Shown in pieces: positions 15,694 through 23,384 of a DNA stretch of 47,876 nucleotides. The notes beneath the pieces were generated by a model. That model saw nothing but the letters and a program-made list of their open reading frames with translations. It was not told the origin of the DNA and did not search any database. Position numbers and translations under genes: made by a program. Location of the stretch: NCBI GenBank assembly GCA_005790545.1, contig SXUL01000021.1, forward strand, positions 1 to 47,876, given 5' to 3'. Numbering within the stretch: the stretch's first letter is position 1; every line of letters begins with the position of its first letter. Source of the stretch: Planctomycetia bacterium. GTDB lineage: Bacteria; Planctomycetota; GCA-002687715.

Positions 15694-17724
15694 ATGAAGT
15701 GTGAAACGGGATGGAAATCTGTTGTGTTCGCGTTGCTCATGGTGGCCGCGGTGCAGGGGCAGAAGATCCGTCCACCGGTGCCTGAAGCGGCAGCGCGCTG
15801 CGGAGCGGAAGTGGGTTGGCGTTCGGACCTGGACGCCGCGCTCGCCGAGGCGAAGAGCACAGGCAGGCCCGTCTTCTGGTACGTGCCCACGGTGGCAGGC
15901 AGCCGCATGGACAGGAAGCCCGTCCTCGACATGTACATGCTGAGCGGGCCCTTTTCGATGCCGACTTTCAGCACGCTGATCGCGCGGCGCTGCATCGCGG
16001 TGAAGGCGGTTGCGAAGGGTGAAGTCGCCGCGAGGCTGGGCCTGAAGCCGCTCGAGTTCGTCGAGCCAGGCTTCGTGGTGCTGAACCCGGATGGCTCGCT
16101 GGTCGGTCTCGTGCAGAAGCTCAGCACGTTTCATGAAGGCTGGCTGGTGCTGCAGTTGCGTGAGCTTCTTCTGCGTTGCAAGGCACCTGCAGCACGCGAA
16201 GTGACGGAAGCGGCGGCTCAGGGCGACGCCCTGGCACACGGCCGCGCGCTGGTGGAGGAGGGAGCGTTTGCGGAAGCACTTGCTCCGTTGGGGAAGGCGC
16301 CCGCGAGCAGCGCGTGCGCGCTCCTCTTCGGGCGCGCGCTGATGGAGCTCGGCCGCGACGATGAGGCGAGCGCTGCGCTCACGCTCTCAACGAAGGACGC
16401 AGCCACGGCGACGGAATGGACCGCGCTCTCCCTGCGCCACGCACTGCTGCGCGGAGACCCGGCCGCGGTGCTCGGTGCGGCCATGCAAGCGCGCAGTGTC
16501 GCCACGCTCCCGGGCACAGCCGCTGCGCACGAGTGCACGTTGCTCGGCGCCGTGGTCTTGCGCACGCTGGGCCGCGATGCCCTTGCCATGGAGGCGTTCA
16601 CAGCCCTTGCCGCGGCGACGCCCGAGGATCGCTGGACGCGCAAGGCCGCCGCAGAGGCAGAGCGCCTGGGCCCCTTCACCCGCGGTTTCGAGGTGTTTCA
16701 GCGTCTGCCTGCGCAAGCCATGAGGAGTGCGCTGGATGGCACGCGCGTGCCGTGCACGGAAGCAGACGCCCCACTGCTCGCGCGCGCCTCTGTGGAACTG
16801 CTGCTCCGCACCCAGCGCGCGGATGGCTGCTGGGACGACAGCAACTACGACTTCGGTGGCACGGATTCGTTGCCAAACGTGTATGCCGCGGGCACGGCTA
16901 TCGCGGCCATGGCGCTCCATCGTGCGCGCGCCATTGATCCCGCACGCTGCGATGCGGCGGTCGCAAAGGCTCTCGCGTGGCTGGGCAATCCCGCGCACTA
17001 CGCGCTGGACGACAAGGACGAGATCCTCTGGGCGCACTCATGGCACGCGGAAGCGCTCGTGGCGTTGCGTGGAAGCTCCACGGCGGGTGTGAAGGACGCA
17101 GCCCTGCGCGGTGCTGTGCAGGCTCTGCTCAATCAGGAGTTGAAGGGCGGAGGCTTCCGGCATGAATACCCGAACCCATTCGCAACAGCTTCGGCCTTGC
17201 TCGCCCTTGAACACCTGAAGGCAGCGGGCGCACATGTCCCGAAGGATGTGTTGCGTGGGTCCGCAGAGAAACTCGCGGCCACGCGCGGTGCGGATGGGAC
17301 CTTCGCCTACAACTCCGGGCGCAAGGGGGGCAGTGCTCCGGAGTTCAGTGCGGGCAGGAGCCCCATCTGTGAAGCGGCGTTGCTCGCCACTGGATTCTCG
17401 GATCAGAAGCGGCTCCTGGCGGCGATCCAGTTGGCGGAACAGCATCACCAGAATCTCGAGCGTGTGCGCAAGTACGACGATCACGCGGACCGCTTTGGCA
17501 ACGGCGGATTCTTCTTCTGGTACGCACTGCAAGGTCGGCTGACAGCCATCGAGGCGCTCACGGATGCGAGCACACGTGCGGCCGCGAAGGCGCGCTTGCG
17601 GCAGCTCGTGCTTGCGCTGCCGGAGATCGACCTTGGTTTCGTGGACAGCCACGAACTCGGAAAGAGCTACGGCACCGCGATGGGACTCTTGTGCCTCCTT
17701 GGCACGGAAGTGGAGAAGCCATGA
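15694..17724 (+). CDS. Secreted thioredoxin-fold / TPR / alpha-toroid protein
   Basis: 676 aa. Signal peptide 1-23. Residues ~40-160 have a thioredoxin-like fold (LDAALAEAKSTGRPVFWYVPT, then FVEPGFVVLNPDGSLVG) but the redox cysteines are replaced: VAGSRMDRK stands where CxxC would be. Residues ~165-330 are TPR-like (AHGRALVEEGAFAEALAPL, FGRALMELGRDDEASAAL). Residues ~365-676 have alpha/alpha-toroid repeats like prenyltransferase/squalene cyclase domains (LLLRTQRADGCWDDSNYDFGG, YAAGTAIAAMALHRA, GGGFRHEYPNPFATASALLAL). No catalytic DxDD seen. CATAAT at 15662-15667 and CGGAGG before the ATG. Its stop overlaps the next start (ATGATG). Confidence 0.65.
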   Translation: MKCETGWKSVVFALLMVAAVQGQKIRPPVPEAAARCGAEVGWRSDLDAALAEAKSTGRPVFWYVPTVAGSRMDRKPVLDMYMLSGPFSMPTFSTLIARRCIAVKAVAKGEVAARLGLKPLEFVEPGFVVLNPDGSLVGLVQKLSTFHEGWLVLQLRELLLRCKAPAAREVTEAAAQGDALAHGRALVEEGAFAEALAPLGKAPASSACALLFGRALMELGRDDEASAALTLSTKDAATATEWTALSLRHALLRGDPAAVLGAAMQARSVATLPGTAAAHECTLLGAVVLRTLGRDALAMEAFTALAAATPEDRWTRKAAAEAERLGPFTRGFEVFQRLPAQAMRSALDGTRVPCTEADAPLLARASVELLLRTQRADGCWDDSNYDFGGTDSLPNVYAAGTAIAAMALHRARAIDPARCDAAVAKALAWLGNPAHYALDDKDEILWAHSWHAEALVALRGSSTAGVKDAALRGAVQALLNQELKGGGFRHEYPNPFATASALLALEHLKAAGAHVPKDVLRGSAEKLAATRGADGTFAYNSGRKGGSAPEFSAGRSPICEAALLATGFSDQKRLLAAIQLAEQHHQNLERVRKYDDHADRFGNGGFFFWYALQGRLTAIEALTDASTRAAAKARLRQLVLALPEIDLGFVDSHELGKSYGTAMGLLCLLGTEVEKP

Positions 17725-19067
17725 TGAACGGCAACGACAAGCACAAGGTCAACCGTGCGAGTGCGACAAGCTGTGGCATGTTCGTGCTGCTGCTCATTGC
17801 CTCCAGCCCGCTGCAGGCGCAGAACGCGGTGAACGATGCGTACCTCGTGAAGCTCTACAAGGAACTGCACGCCAAGCCGGAACTTTCGCTGCAAGAGACG
17901 GCGACGTCGGCGCGCATGGCGCAGGAATTGCGCGCTCTCGGTTACAGCGTCACGGAGAAGGTGGGAGGCAACGGTGTCCTTGCGGTGCTCGCCAATGGCG
18001 ACGGCCCGGCGATCTGGATTCGCAGCGACATGGATGCGCTCCCGGTCACTGAAGAGACGGGGCTCGCCTACGCGAGCAAAGTGCGCGCCCTCTCGCAGGC
18101 GGGCGTGGAAAGTGGTGTCATGCATGCCTGTGGTCACGACGTTCACATGGCGGTTGCCGTGGGCACCGCTGCGGAACTCATGCGCCTGAAATCCGCGTGG
18201 AGCGGCACGGTGGTGTTCATCATGCAGCCTGCCGAGGAACTCGTGGCCGGAGCGCGCGCCATGCTGGCGGACGGACTTCTCGCGCGCGTGCCCGTGCCCG
18301 CGACGATTCTCGCTGAACATGTGGACGCAGCTCTTGCTGCCGGCCGCGTGAGCATCACACCGGGGCCGATCTTCGCCTGCGTGGACAGTGTGGACATCAC
18401 CGTGCGCGGTGTGGGCGGCCACGGCGCTTATCCACACAAGACGCGCGACCCGGTGGTGCTCGCGGCCAACATGATTCTCCAGTTCCAGACCATTGTTTCG
18501 CGGGAGAACTCGCCTCTCGATCCCGCGGTGGTCACGGTGGGCTCCATTCATGGCGGAACCAAGCACAACATCATCGGCGAAGAAGTGAGGTTGCAACTCA
18601 CGGTGCGCTGCTACCGCGAAGAGGTGCGCGCGAAGATTCTTGCAGCCATCCAGCGCATCGCCGAGCACACGGCGCGCGCAGCAGGCATGCCGGAGGATCG
18701 CCTTCCGGTTGTGCATGTGCGGAAGGAGGAAAGCCTCGGCGCGCTCGTGAATACACCTGAGTATGCGGAGCATGCGCGCGGGGTGCTCGAAAAGGCGCTG
18801 CCAGGCGGGGCCAAAGATGTCGTGCGTCAGGCGCCAGAGATGGGTGCCGAGGACTTCGCGGAGTTCGGACGCGCCGTGCCAGCGGCGAGGCTGCTCATGT
18901 TCCGGCTGGGAAGCGTGGCACCCGATTCCGTCGCGGCCGCAGAGGCGGGTGGCCCCGCGTTGCCCTCCATCCACAGCCCGCGTTACGCGCCGCTGCCCGC
19001 ACCCACCATCCAGACAGGCGTGCGCGCCATGACGGCGCTCGCGCTCGACGCACTGAAGTCGCATTGA
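17721..19067 (+). CDS. M20-family metallo-aminoacylase/amidohydrolase, exported
   Basis: 448 aa from ATG 17721, overlapping the upstream TGA. The N-terminus carries a hydrophobic export signal (CGMFVLLLIASSPLQAQ). Family signatures: LHAKPELSLQE, IRSDMDALPVTEETG, MHACGHDVHMA (metal ligands), MQPAEELVAGA (catalytic Glu-Glu), dimerisation domain with VRGVGGHGAYPH, and APEMGAEDFAEF. Such enzymes hydrolyse N-acyl amino acids or hippurate-like amides. The signal peptide is unusual for aminoacylases and suggests periplasmic peptide or amide scavenging. Paired by overlap with the toroid protein. Confidence 0.9.
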   Translation: MMNGNDKHKVNRASATSCGMFVLLLIASSPLQAQNAVNDAYLVKLYKELHAKPELSLQETATSARMAQELRALGYSVTEKVGGNGVLAVLANGDGPAIWIRSDMDALPVTEETGLAYASKVRALSQAGVESGVMHACGHDVHMAVAVGTAAELMRLKSAWSGTVVFIMQPAEELVAGARAMLADGLLARVPVPATILAEHVDAALAAGRVSITPGPIFACVDSVDITVRGVGGHGAYPHKTRDPVVLAANMILQFQTIVSRENSPLDPAVVTVGSIHGGTKHNIIGEEVRLQLTVRCYREEVRAKILAAIQRIAEHTARAAGMPEDRLPVVHVRKEESLGALVNTPEYAEHARGVLEKALPGGAKDVVRQAPEMGAEDFAEFGRAVPAARLLMFRLGSVAPDSVAAAEAGGPALPSIHSPRYAPLPAPTIQTGVRAMTALALDALKSH

Positions 19068-19089
19068 GTTCGCGGCTAGACTGCGGTCC

Positions 19090-19887
19090 ATGAACACCGA
19101 TCCTGCGGTGGTGGTGACTCGCGACGGCGGCCTCGTGACGGTGACGCTCACGCGGCCCGAGCGTCTGAACGCCCTCACTTTCGGCAGTTACCGCGCCCTC
19201 GCGGACTTCTTCGTCGCCGAAGGCGCGAACGACGCCACGCGAGCCATCATCGTCACTGGTTCAGGCAAGGCCTTCTGCAGCGGCGGCGATGTGAAGGAGA
19301 TCATCGGCGCGTTGCGTGGTGCGGACATGCGCACCACGCTCGAGTTCGCGTGGCTGACAGGCGAACTCATTCGCAACATGCGCCGCTGCGACAAGCCGAT
19401 CATTGCCGCCATCAACGGCGCCTGCGCCGGAGCGGGAGCAGTCATCGCGGCCGCGTCGGACTTCCGCATTCTCGCGGAAGGTGCAGGCATCAGTTTCCTC
19501 TTCTCGAAGGTCGGGCTTACCGGTGCTGACATGGGCGCCGCGTGGCTCCTGCCAAGGCTCATTGGTCAGGCGCGCGCAACCGAGATCCTCATGCTCGGCG
19601 AGAAGGTGGATGCCGCACGCGCGCTGGACATGGGGCTCGTGAACGAAACTGCGCCCGCCGCCGAAGTGCTCGCTGCATCGTGGCGTCTCGCGGAGAAACT
19701 CCTCGCACTGCCGCCGCTCGCATTGCGCGTCACCAAGCGCATGCTCAACAACGAGTGGAACATGGACCTCGATTCCGCCATCGAGTCGGAGGCGCAGGCC
19801 CAGGCATTGCTCATGCTGGGCCGCGATCACACGGAGTTCTTTGAAGCCTTCATGGGCAAACGGCCGCCGCGTTTCGAGGGTCGCTGA
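19090..19887 (+). CDS. Enoyl-CoA hydratase/isomerase family protein
   Basis: 265 aa, crotonase fold: ATRAIIVTGSGKAFCSGGDVKEI (first oxyanion-hole strand), CDKPIIAAINGACAGAGAVIAAASDFRI (second), KVGLTGADMGAAWLLPRLIG. The usual catalytic Glu after GL is replaced by the GADMG variant seen in a subset of the family, so hydratase activity is not certain. One nucleotide separates it from the acyl-CoA dehydrogenase, so both probably serve the same beta-oxidation-like branch. A TAGACT hexamer at 19077-19082 lies 7 nt before the ATG and no Shine-Dalgarno is present, hinting at a leaderless transcript. Confidence 0.88.
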   Translation: MNTDPAVVVTRDGGLVTVTLTRPERLNALTFGSYRALADFFVAEGANDATRAIIVTGSGKAFCSGGDVKEIIGALRGADMRTTLEFAWLTGELIRNMRRCDKPIIAAINGACAGAGAVIAAASDFRILAEGAGISFLFSKVGLTGADMGAAWLLPRLIGQARATEILMLGEKVDAARALDMGLVNETAPAAEVLAASWRLAEKLLALPPLALRVTKRMLNNEWNMDLDSAIESEAQAQALLMLGRDHTEFFEAFMGKRPPRFEGR

Positions 19888-19888
19888 G

Positions 19889-21037
19889 ATGGATTTCACA
19901 CTCGCACCAGCGGATGAAGCGCTGCGCCTCCGCGCAGAGCACTTCGCGCGCGAAGTGTTGGAACCCCGGGCGCGTGCCGCCGACGAACAGGCCTGCTTCG
20001 ACCGCGAGGTGCTCGCGCTTTATGGTGCATCCGGATTGCTTGGCGCACAGATTCCGCGCGCGCTCGGGGGCGCTGGTCTGAGCCACCTCCAGTTCGCGCT
20101 CAGCATGATCGAACTCGGGGCCGTGGATTCCTCCTGGCGCGGCTTCGGTACTGTGCAGAGCGCGCTCTGTGGGCAACTCCTTCTCGCCAACGCCACGCCC
20201 GCGCAGCAGCAAGCATGGCTGCCCGATCTCGCTGCAGGCAAGCGCATCTTTGCCTACGCCCTCACGGAGCCGGAGTCTGGAAGTGATGTGACAGCGCTCG
20301 CAACGGAAGCAGTCCGCGACGGCGACGGTTGGCGCCTCAACGGAGAGAAGATCTGGATCACCAACGGCGGCATTGCGGATGTGATCCTCGTCTTTGCGAC
20401 CACGGATCGCGCAGCCGGCAAGCGTGGCGTCTCCTGCTTCGCCGTGCGGGGCGATGCAGCCGGGCTCACCAGCTCGCGCATGGAGGGTGAGCATCTCGGG
20501 CATCGTGGTGCCGACCATGCACGACTCCGTTTGAAGGATGTCCGCGCCACAGCCGCAGATCTGGTCGGCCCATTGAACGACGGCTTCAAGGTGGCGATGT
20601 CGGGGCTTGAGCACGGCCGTCTCGGAGTCGCATCCGGCGCCGTCGGCATCCAACTCGGCTGCTTCCGCGCTGTGCGGGAGTTCCTGCGCACGCGGCGCCA
20701 GTTCGGCCAACGCCTCGGGGATTTCCAGCTCCTGCAAAAAGAGTTGGCAGACATGCACGTACGCCTCGAAGCGACGCGGCTGCTCACGCTCCGTGCTGCG
20801 GCCACGCGCGATGCCGGAGGCGACAACCGCCACGAGGTCTCGGTGGCGAAGTATGCAGCCTGCGAAGCGGCAGTGAAAAGCGCAGATGCCGCCGTGCTGC
20901 TCTTCGGTTCGCGCGGCTACAGCACAACCGCGTCCGTTGGCCGCTATCTCCGCGATGCGAAGGGTTTGCAGATCTACGAAGGCACCGCCCAGATCCAGAG
21001 CCTCCTCATCGGCCGCCACCTCATCGGCCGCGAGTGA
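19889..21037 (+). CDS. Acyl-CoA dehydrogenase
   Basis: 382 aa from ATG 19889. FAD enzyme forming the 2,3-double bond of acyl-CoA. Seen: ALTEPESGSDVTAL (flavin/substrate loop), WITNGGIADVILVFA, RLGVASGAVGIQLGCF, RRQFGQRLGDFQLLQKELADM, and LQIYEGTAQIQSLLIGR with the catalytic Glu in YEGT. Acyl chain specificity cannot be read. Downstream lie a 9-bp hairpin and repeat copy 4, then the convergent TIG protein. Confidence 0.92.
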   Translation: MDFTLAPADEALRLRAEHFAREVLEPRARAADEQACFDREVLALYGASGLLGAQIPRALGGAGLSHLQFALSMIELGAVDSSWRGFGTVQSALCGQLLLANATPAQQQAWLPDLAAGKRIFAYALTEPESGSDVTALATEAVRDGDGWRLNGEKIWITNGGIADVILVFATTDRAAGKRGVSCFAVRGDAAGLTSSRMEGEHLGHRGADHARLRLKDVRATAADLVGPLNDGFKVAMSGLEHGRLGVASGAVGIQLGCFRAVREFLRTRRQFGQRLGDFQLLQKELADMHVRLEATRLLTLRAAATRDAGGDNRHEVSVAKYAACEAAVKSADAAVLLFGSRGYSTTASVGRYLRDAKGLQIYEGTAQIQSLLIGRHLIGRE

Positions 21038-21040
21038 CCG

Positions 21041-21064
21041 CAGCGGGCGCGCTACCGCCCGCTG
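21041..21064 (+). terminator. Hairpin after acyl-CoA dehydrogenase sharing an arm with repeat copy 4
   Basis: CAGCGGGCG (21041-21049) pairs perfectly with CGCCCGCTG (21056-21064), 6-nt loop, 3 nt after the stop. CGCCCGC (21056-21062) is also the outer 5' arm of repeat copy 4, so the same choice between two folds exists as at copy 3. Confidence 0.55.
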
Positions 21065-21148
21065 CGCTTGGGGGTGATCCCGCCTCGCAGAGCCGCTCGG
21101 AGGCACTCGAAGGCTCTGCTCGGCGGGACCCCACGCGCTTCGCGGGCG
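21056..21148 (+). repeat. Structured 3' repeat element, copy 4 (diverged, compensatory changes)
   Basis: The outer stem here is CGCCCGC (21056-21062) with GCGGGCG (21142-21148), different in sequence from copies 1-3 but still fully paired. The middle stem GGGGT-gat-CCCGCC pairs with GGCGGG-ACCCC: the T-A pair of copies 1 and 2 became C-G. Upper stem CAGAGCC (21088-21094) with GGCTCTG (21112-21118). The GAT bulge is retained. It starts 19 nt after the acyl-CoA dehydrogenase stop. Confidence 0.9.
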
Positions 21149-21222
21149 ACAGACGAGGCGCAAGTGGCAAGCGTAGCGGTGCGGGTGACCGGGGGTCGGC
21201 GTCACGCGGCACTGCTGGGGTG

Positions 21223-23169
21223 TCAGTACGTCGCGAGGACGCTGAAGCTGTCGAAGGCGGGGCTTTGGTTGGTGAGGTGATTGCCGCGGAGAGTTGTGCG
21301 CGTGCGGAAGTAGCGGCGGCCGGAGAGCTGCGGTGTCGTGGGGAACATCGGATTGTGCAGCGCCTGCGGCGTGGTGGTGATGTTCGGAGACAGGCCCTGC
21401 GCGAAGGTGATCATTCCCGTCGTGGCGCCCAGAGGCGTCGTCGGATTCAAGAGAGCGCTGGCGCCTTCGACCTCGATGCGAACGGAGGCACCCGCCGGCT
21501 GCGCATTCAGTGCGGGTGTGGTCGCGAAGGAGAGGTAGATCGGTGCATGGGGCGCAGGCACGCCGCAGTCCCTGAACAACGAGCGCGCTGACGCCTCGAG
21601 ATTCATGAACGTGAAGCGCATGTGATAGACCTCAAGGCCTGCCGACGCTGCGACCGTTGCGGCGGGTCCGCCAATCAGGCGGCGCACGGGATTGAAGGAC
21701 GTTGCGAGCAAGCGGTTCATGTTCAACGCGCTCACCGTGTTCGGTGCGGTGCGCTGTTCGAGCACGAGGTTGCCTGCGCCGCCTCCCACACCCATGTAGT
21801 CGAAACATGGATTGAGCACCGGAAACGGAAAGAAGTTGCTGAAGGTCGATGTGGTGCTGTAGATACTCGTGTTCACGACGCGCACGCCACCTGTCCCGCC
21901 CAAGGGATTCATGTTGGCGGGATCAGGTGCCTGCCATGTCGGTTGGTCGTAGTTGTAGTTGTAGACCGCACTCATGCCGATGGAGCTGTTCGGGATCATG
22001 GATGCTTGCGCAAGGGTCTGCCCGCACCACATGGTGAAGCCCGGGTAGTTGGCGCCGAGCACGGTGTTGGCGAAGGGGCCCCACTCGACAAGTTCCAGCG
22101 CAGCGCGCGGAAGCCCGAGATCTACCGCCTCATAGAGATGCATGATGCGGCTGCCACCGTTGGGATTGATGCCGGGTCCCAGATTGTTCGTGGGTGTGTC
22201 GAAGGGCGAATACACGCCGCCAGTCCAGATGGGGACGGGTTGCACCGTCACCTGCCAGCGTGTGCCGAGTCCGGCGGGATTCCCCTGCCAGGTTGCGAGT
22301 GGCGAACCAGTGAGCGGCAGCCCCGCGAGCATCCCCGCCTGCGCCGGAGCGTTCCACAAAGCCGGGCTGAACTGCGCCATGAAGGTGGCGTCGCGCCCGA
22401 GCTGGTCGTTGAAGTTCTCGTCGGTGGTGAAGAGCGGGCTGCCGACCTGCGCCGTGAAAGCTGCGCTCAGTGTCGATGAACCATGTGACTGGTTGAGAGT
22501 TACATCGTGCACGCCTGCGGGAAGCGCCGGCGCGGTGCAGTGGATCACCTGGTCCGAGAGGACCACGGCGCCCGCTGCGGGCACGCCGCCGATGAGCACG
22601 TTGGGTGCATCACACTGGAAGTTGTTGCCCGTGATGACCAGTGCGAGTCCGCCGCCCGTCGGCCCCGTCGCAGGTGCCACTGTCGCGAGCACTGGCCCGC
22701 CACTGAAGAGATCCGCTGCGGCGGTGAGTGTGAATCCCAGCGGTGCGGAGGGATTACCGACACAGGCTTGCAGCGCCACCGGTCCGCCGAAGCTGTTCGG
22801 GAACCAGACGGTGACCGCGAATTGAGGGGCGAGGATCGAGAGACCACTGAAGGGACTCGTCGGATCGAACCCGTTCAGCACCAGTGCGAAGCCACAGCCC
22901 GTGGTGGCGAGATCCAGTGTCTGTGCGCCAAACGTGTGTGCGCCGACAGCCACGTGCCCTACCGCGAGCGCAAAGGGCACCGCGGCAACCTGATTGGTGC
23001 TGATCACGACCGTGCCGAGACCTCCCGCCGGGTTGATACCCACCGCGACGGGAAAAGGACCGCTGGTGCCGAGCCCGTTCACGAGCAAGCGGGCTTCGGG
23101 AGAGTTCGGCTGCTGGGCGAGCCCCATGGCCGCAAGCGCAAACATGATGATCAGAGTTGGACTTCTCAT
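21223..23169 (-). CDS. Secreted protein with IPT/TIG domain
   Basis: 648 aa from ATG 23169; upstream in-frame codons are not signal-like, whereas MRSPTLIIMFALAAMGLAQ is a clean signal peptide. Residues ~20-155 carry a module with ARLLVNGLGTSGPF and VALQACVGNPSAPLGFTLT, related to modules in the proteins at 4373 and 42636. Residues ~160-236 are an IPT/TIG fold (PATGPTGGGLALVITGNNF, VIHCTAPALPAGVHDVTL). The remainder (TDENFNDQLGRDATFMAQF onward) is unrecognised and rich in Asn, Pro and Gly. Probably extracellular binding or adhesion. It lies downstream of the permease on the same strand, but a separate promoter is visible. Confidence 0.75.
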   Translation of the reverse strand: MRSPTLIIMFALAAMGLAQQPNSPEARLLVNGLGTSGPFPVAVGINPAGGLGTVVISTNQVAAVPFALAVGHVAVGAHTFGAQTLDLATTGCGFALVLNGFDPTSPFSGLSILAPQFAVTVWFPNSFGGPVALQACVGNPSAPLGFTLTAAADLFSGGPVLATVAPATGPTGGGLALVITGNNFQCDAPNVLIGGVPAAGAVVLSDQVIHCTAPALPAGVHDVTLNQSHGSSTLSAAFTAQVGSPLFTTDENFNDQLGRDATFMAQFSPALWNAPAQAGMLAGLPLTGSPLATWQGNPAGLGTRWQVTVQPVPIWTGGVYSPFDTPTNNLGPGINPNGGSRIMHLYEAVDLGLPRAALELVEWGPFANTVLGANYPGFTMWCGQTLAQASMIPNSSIGMSAVYNYNYDQPTWQAPDPANMNPLGGTGGVRVVNTSIYSTTSTFSNFFPFPVLNPCFDYMGVGGGAGNLVLEQRTAPNTVSALNMNRLLATSFNPVRRLIGGPAATVAASAGLEVYHMRFTFMNLEASARSLFRDCGVPAPHAPIYLSFATTPALNAQPAGASVRIEVEGASALLNPTTPLGATTGMITFAQGLSPNITTTPQALHNPMFPTTPQLSGRRYFRTRTTLRGNHLTNQSPAFDSFSVLATY

Positions 23170-23264
23170 GGCCTGATGGAGAGTCAGACTGCCTGGGTGA
23201 CAAAGGCAGCCTCTAGCCCCCATCATGACTGCTGGCACCTCTTCCGCAAACAGCGAAAATTTGG

Positions 23265-23292
23265 ATTTTACAACCTGGAATCGCCCTGTCGG
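23265..23292 (-). promoter_or_regulatory. Candidate promoter for the TIG protein
   Basis: On the minus strand, CCGACA (4 of 6 to the -35 consensus, 23292-23287) is separated by 16 nt from TAAAAT (5 of 6 to the -10, 23270-23265). Transcription would start near 23258, giving a leader of about 90 nt. It lies in an unusually AT-rich patch of an otherwise GC-rich 215-nt gap. Confidence 0.4.
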
Positions 23293-23384
23293 AGCGAACC
23301 CGTACGCCCAGCGCGGGTTGCGCGGCGGGCACTTACGGCAGCGGTCGAGATGACGAGTTTCGATTTGGCACGAACCGGATCGGC

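Noticed and set aside
2080-21148. The four-copy repeat as coding sequence (frame reading GVIPLHRAARMHSKALL)
   Set aside because: The frame has no consistent start or stop, and changes between copies preserve stems rather than codons.
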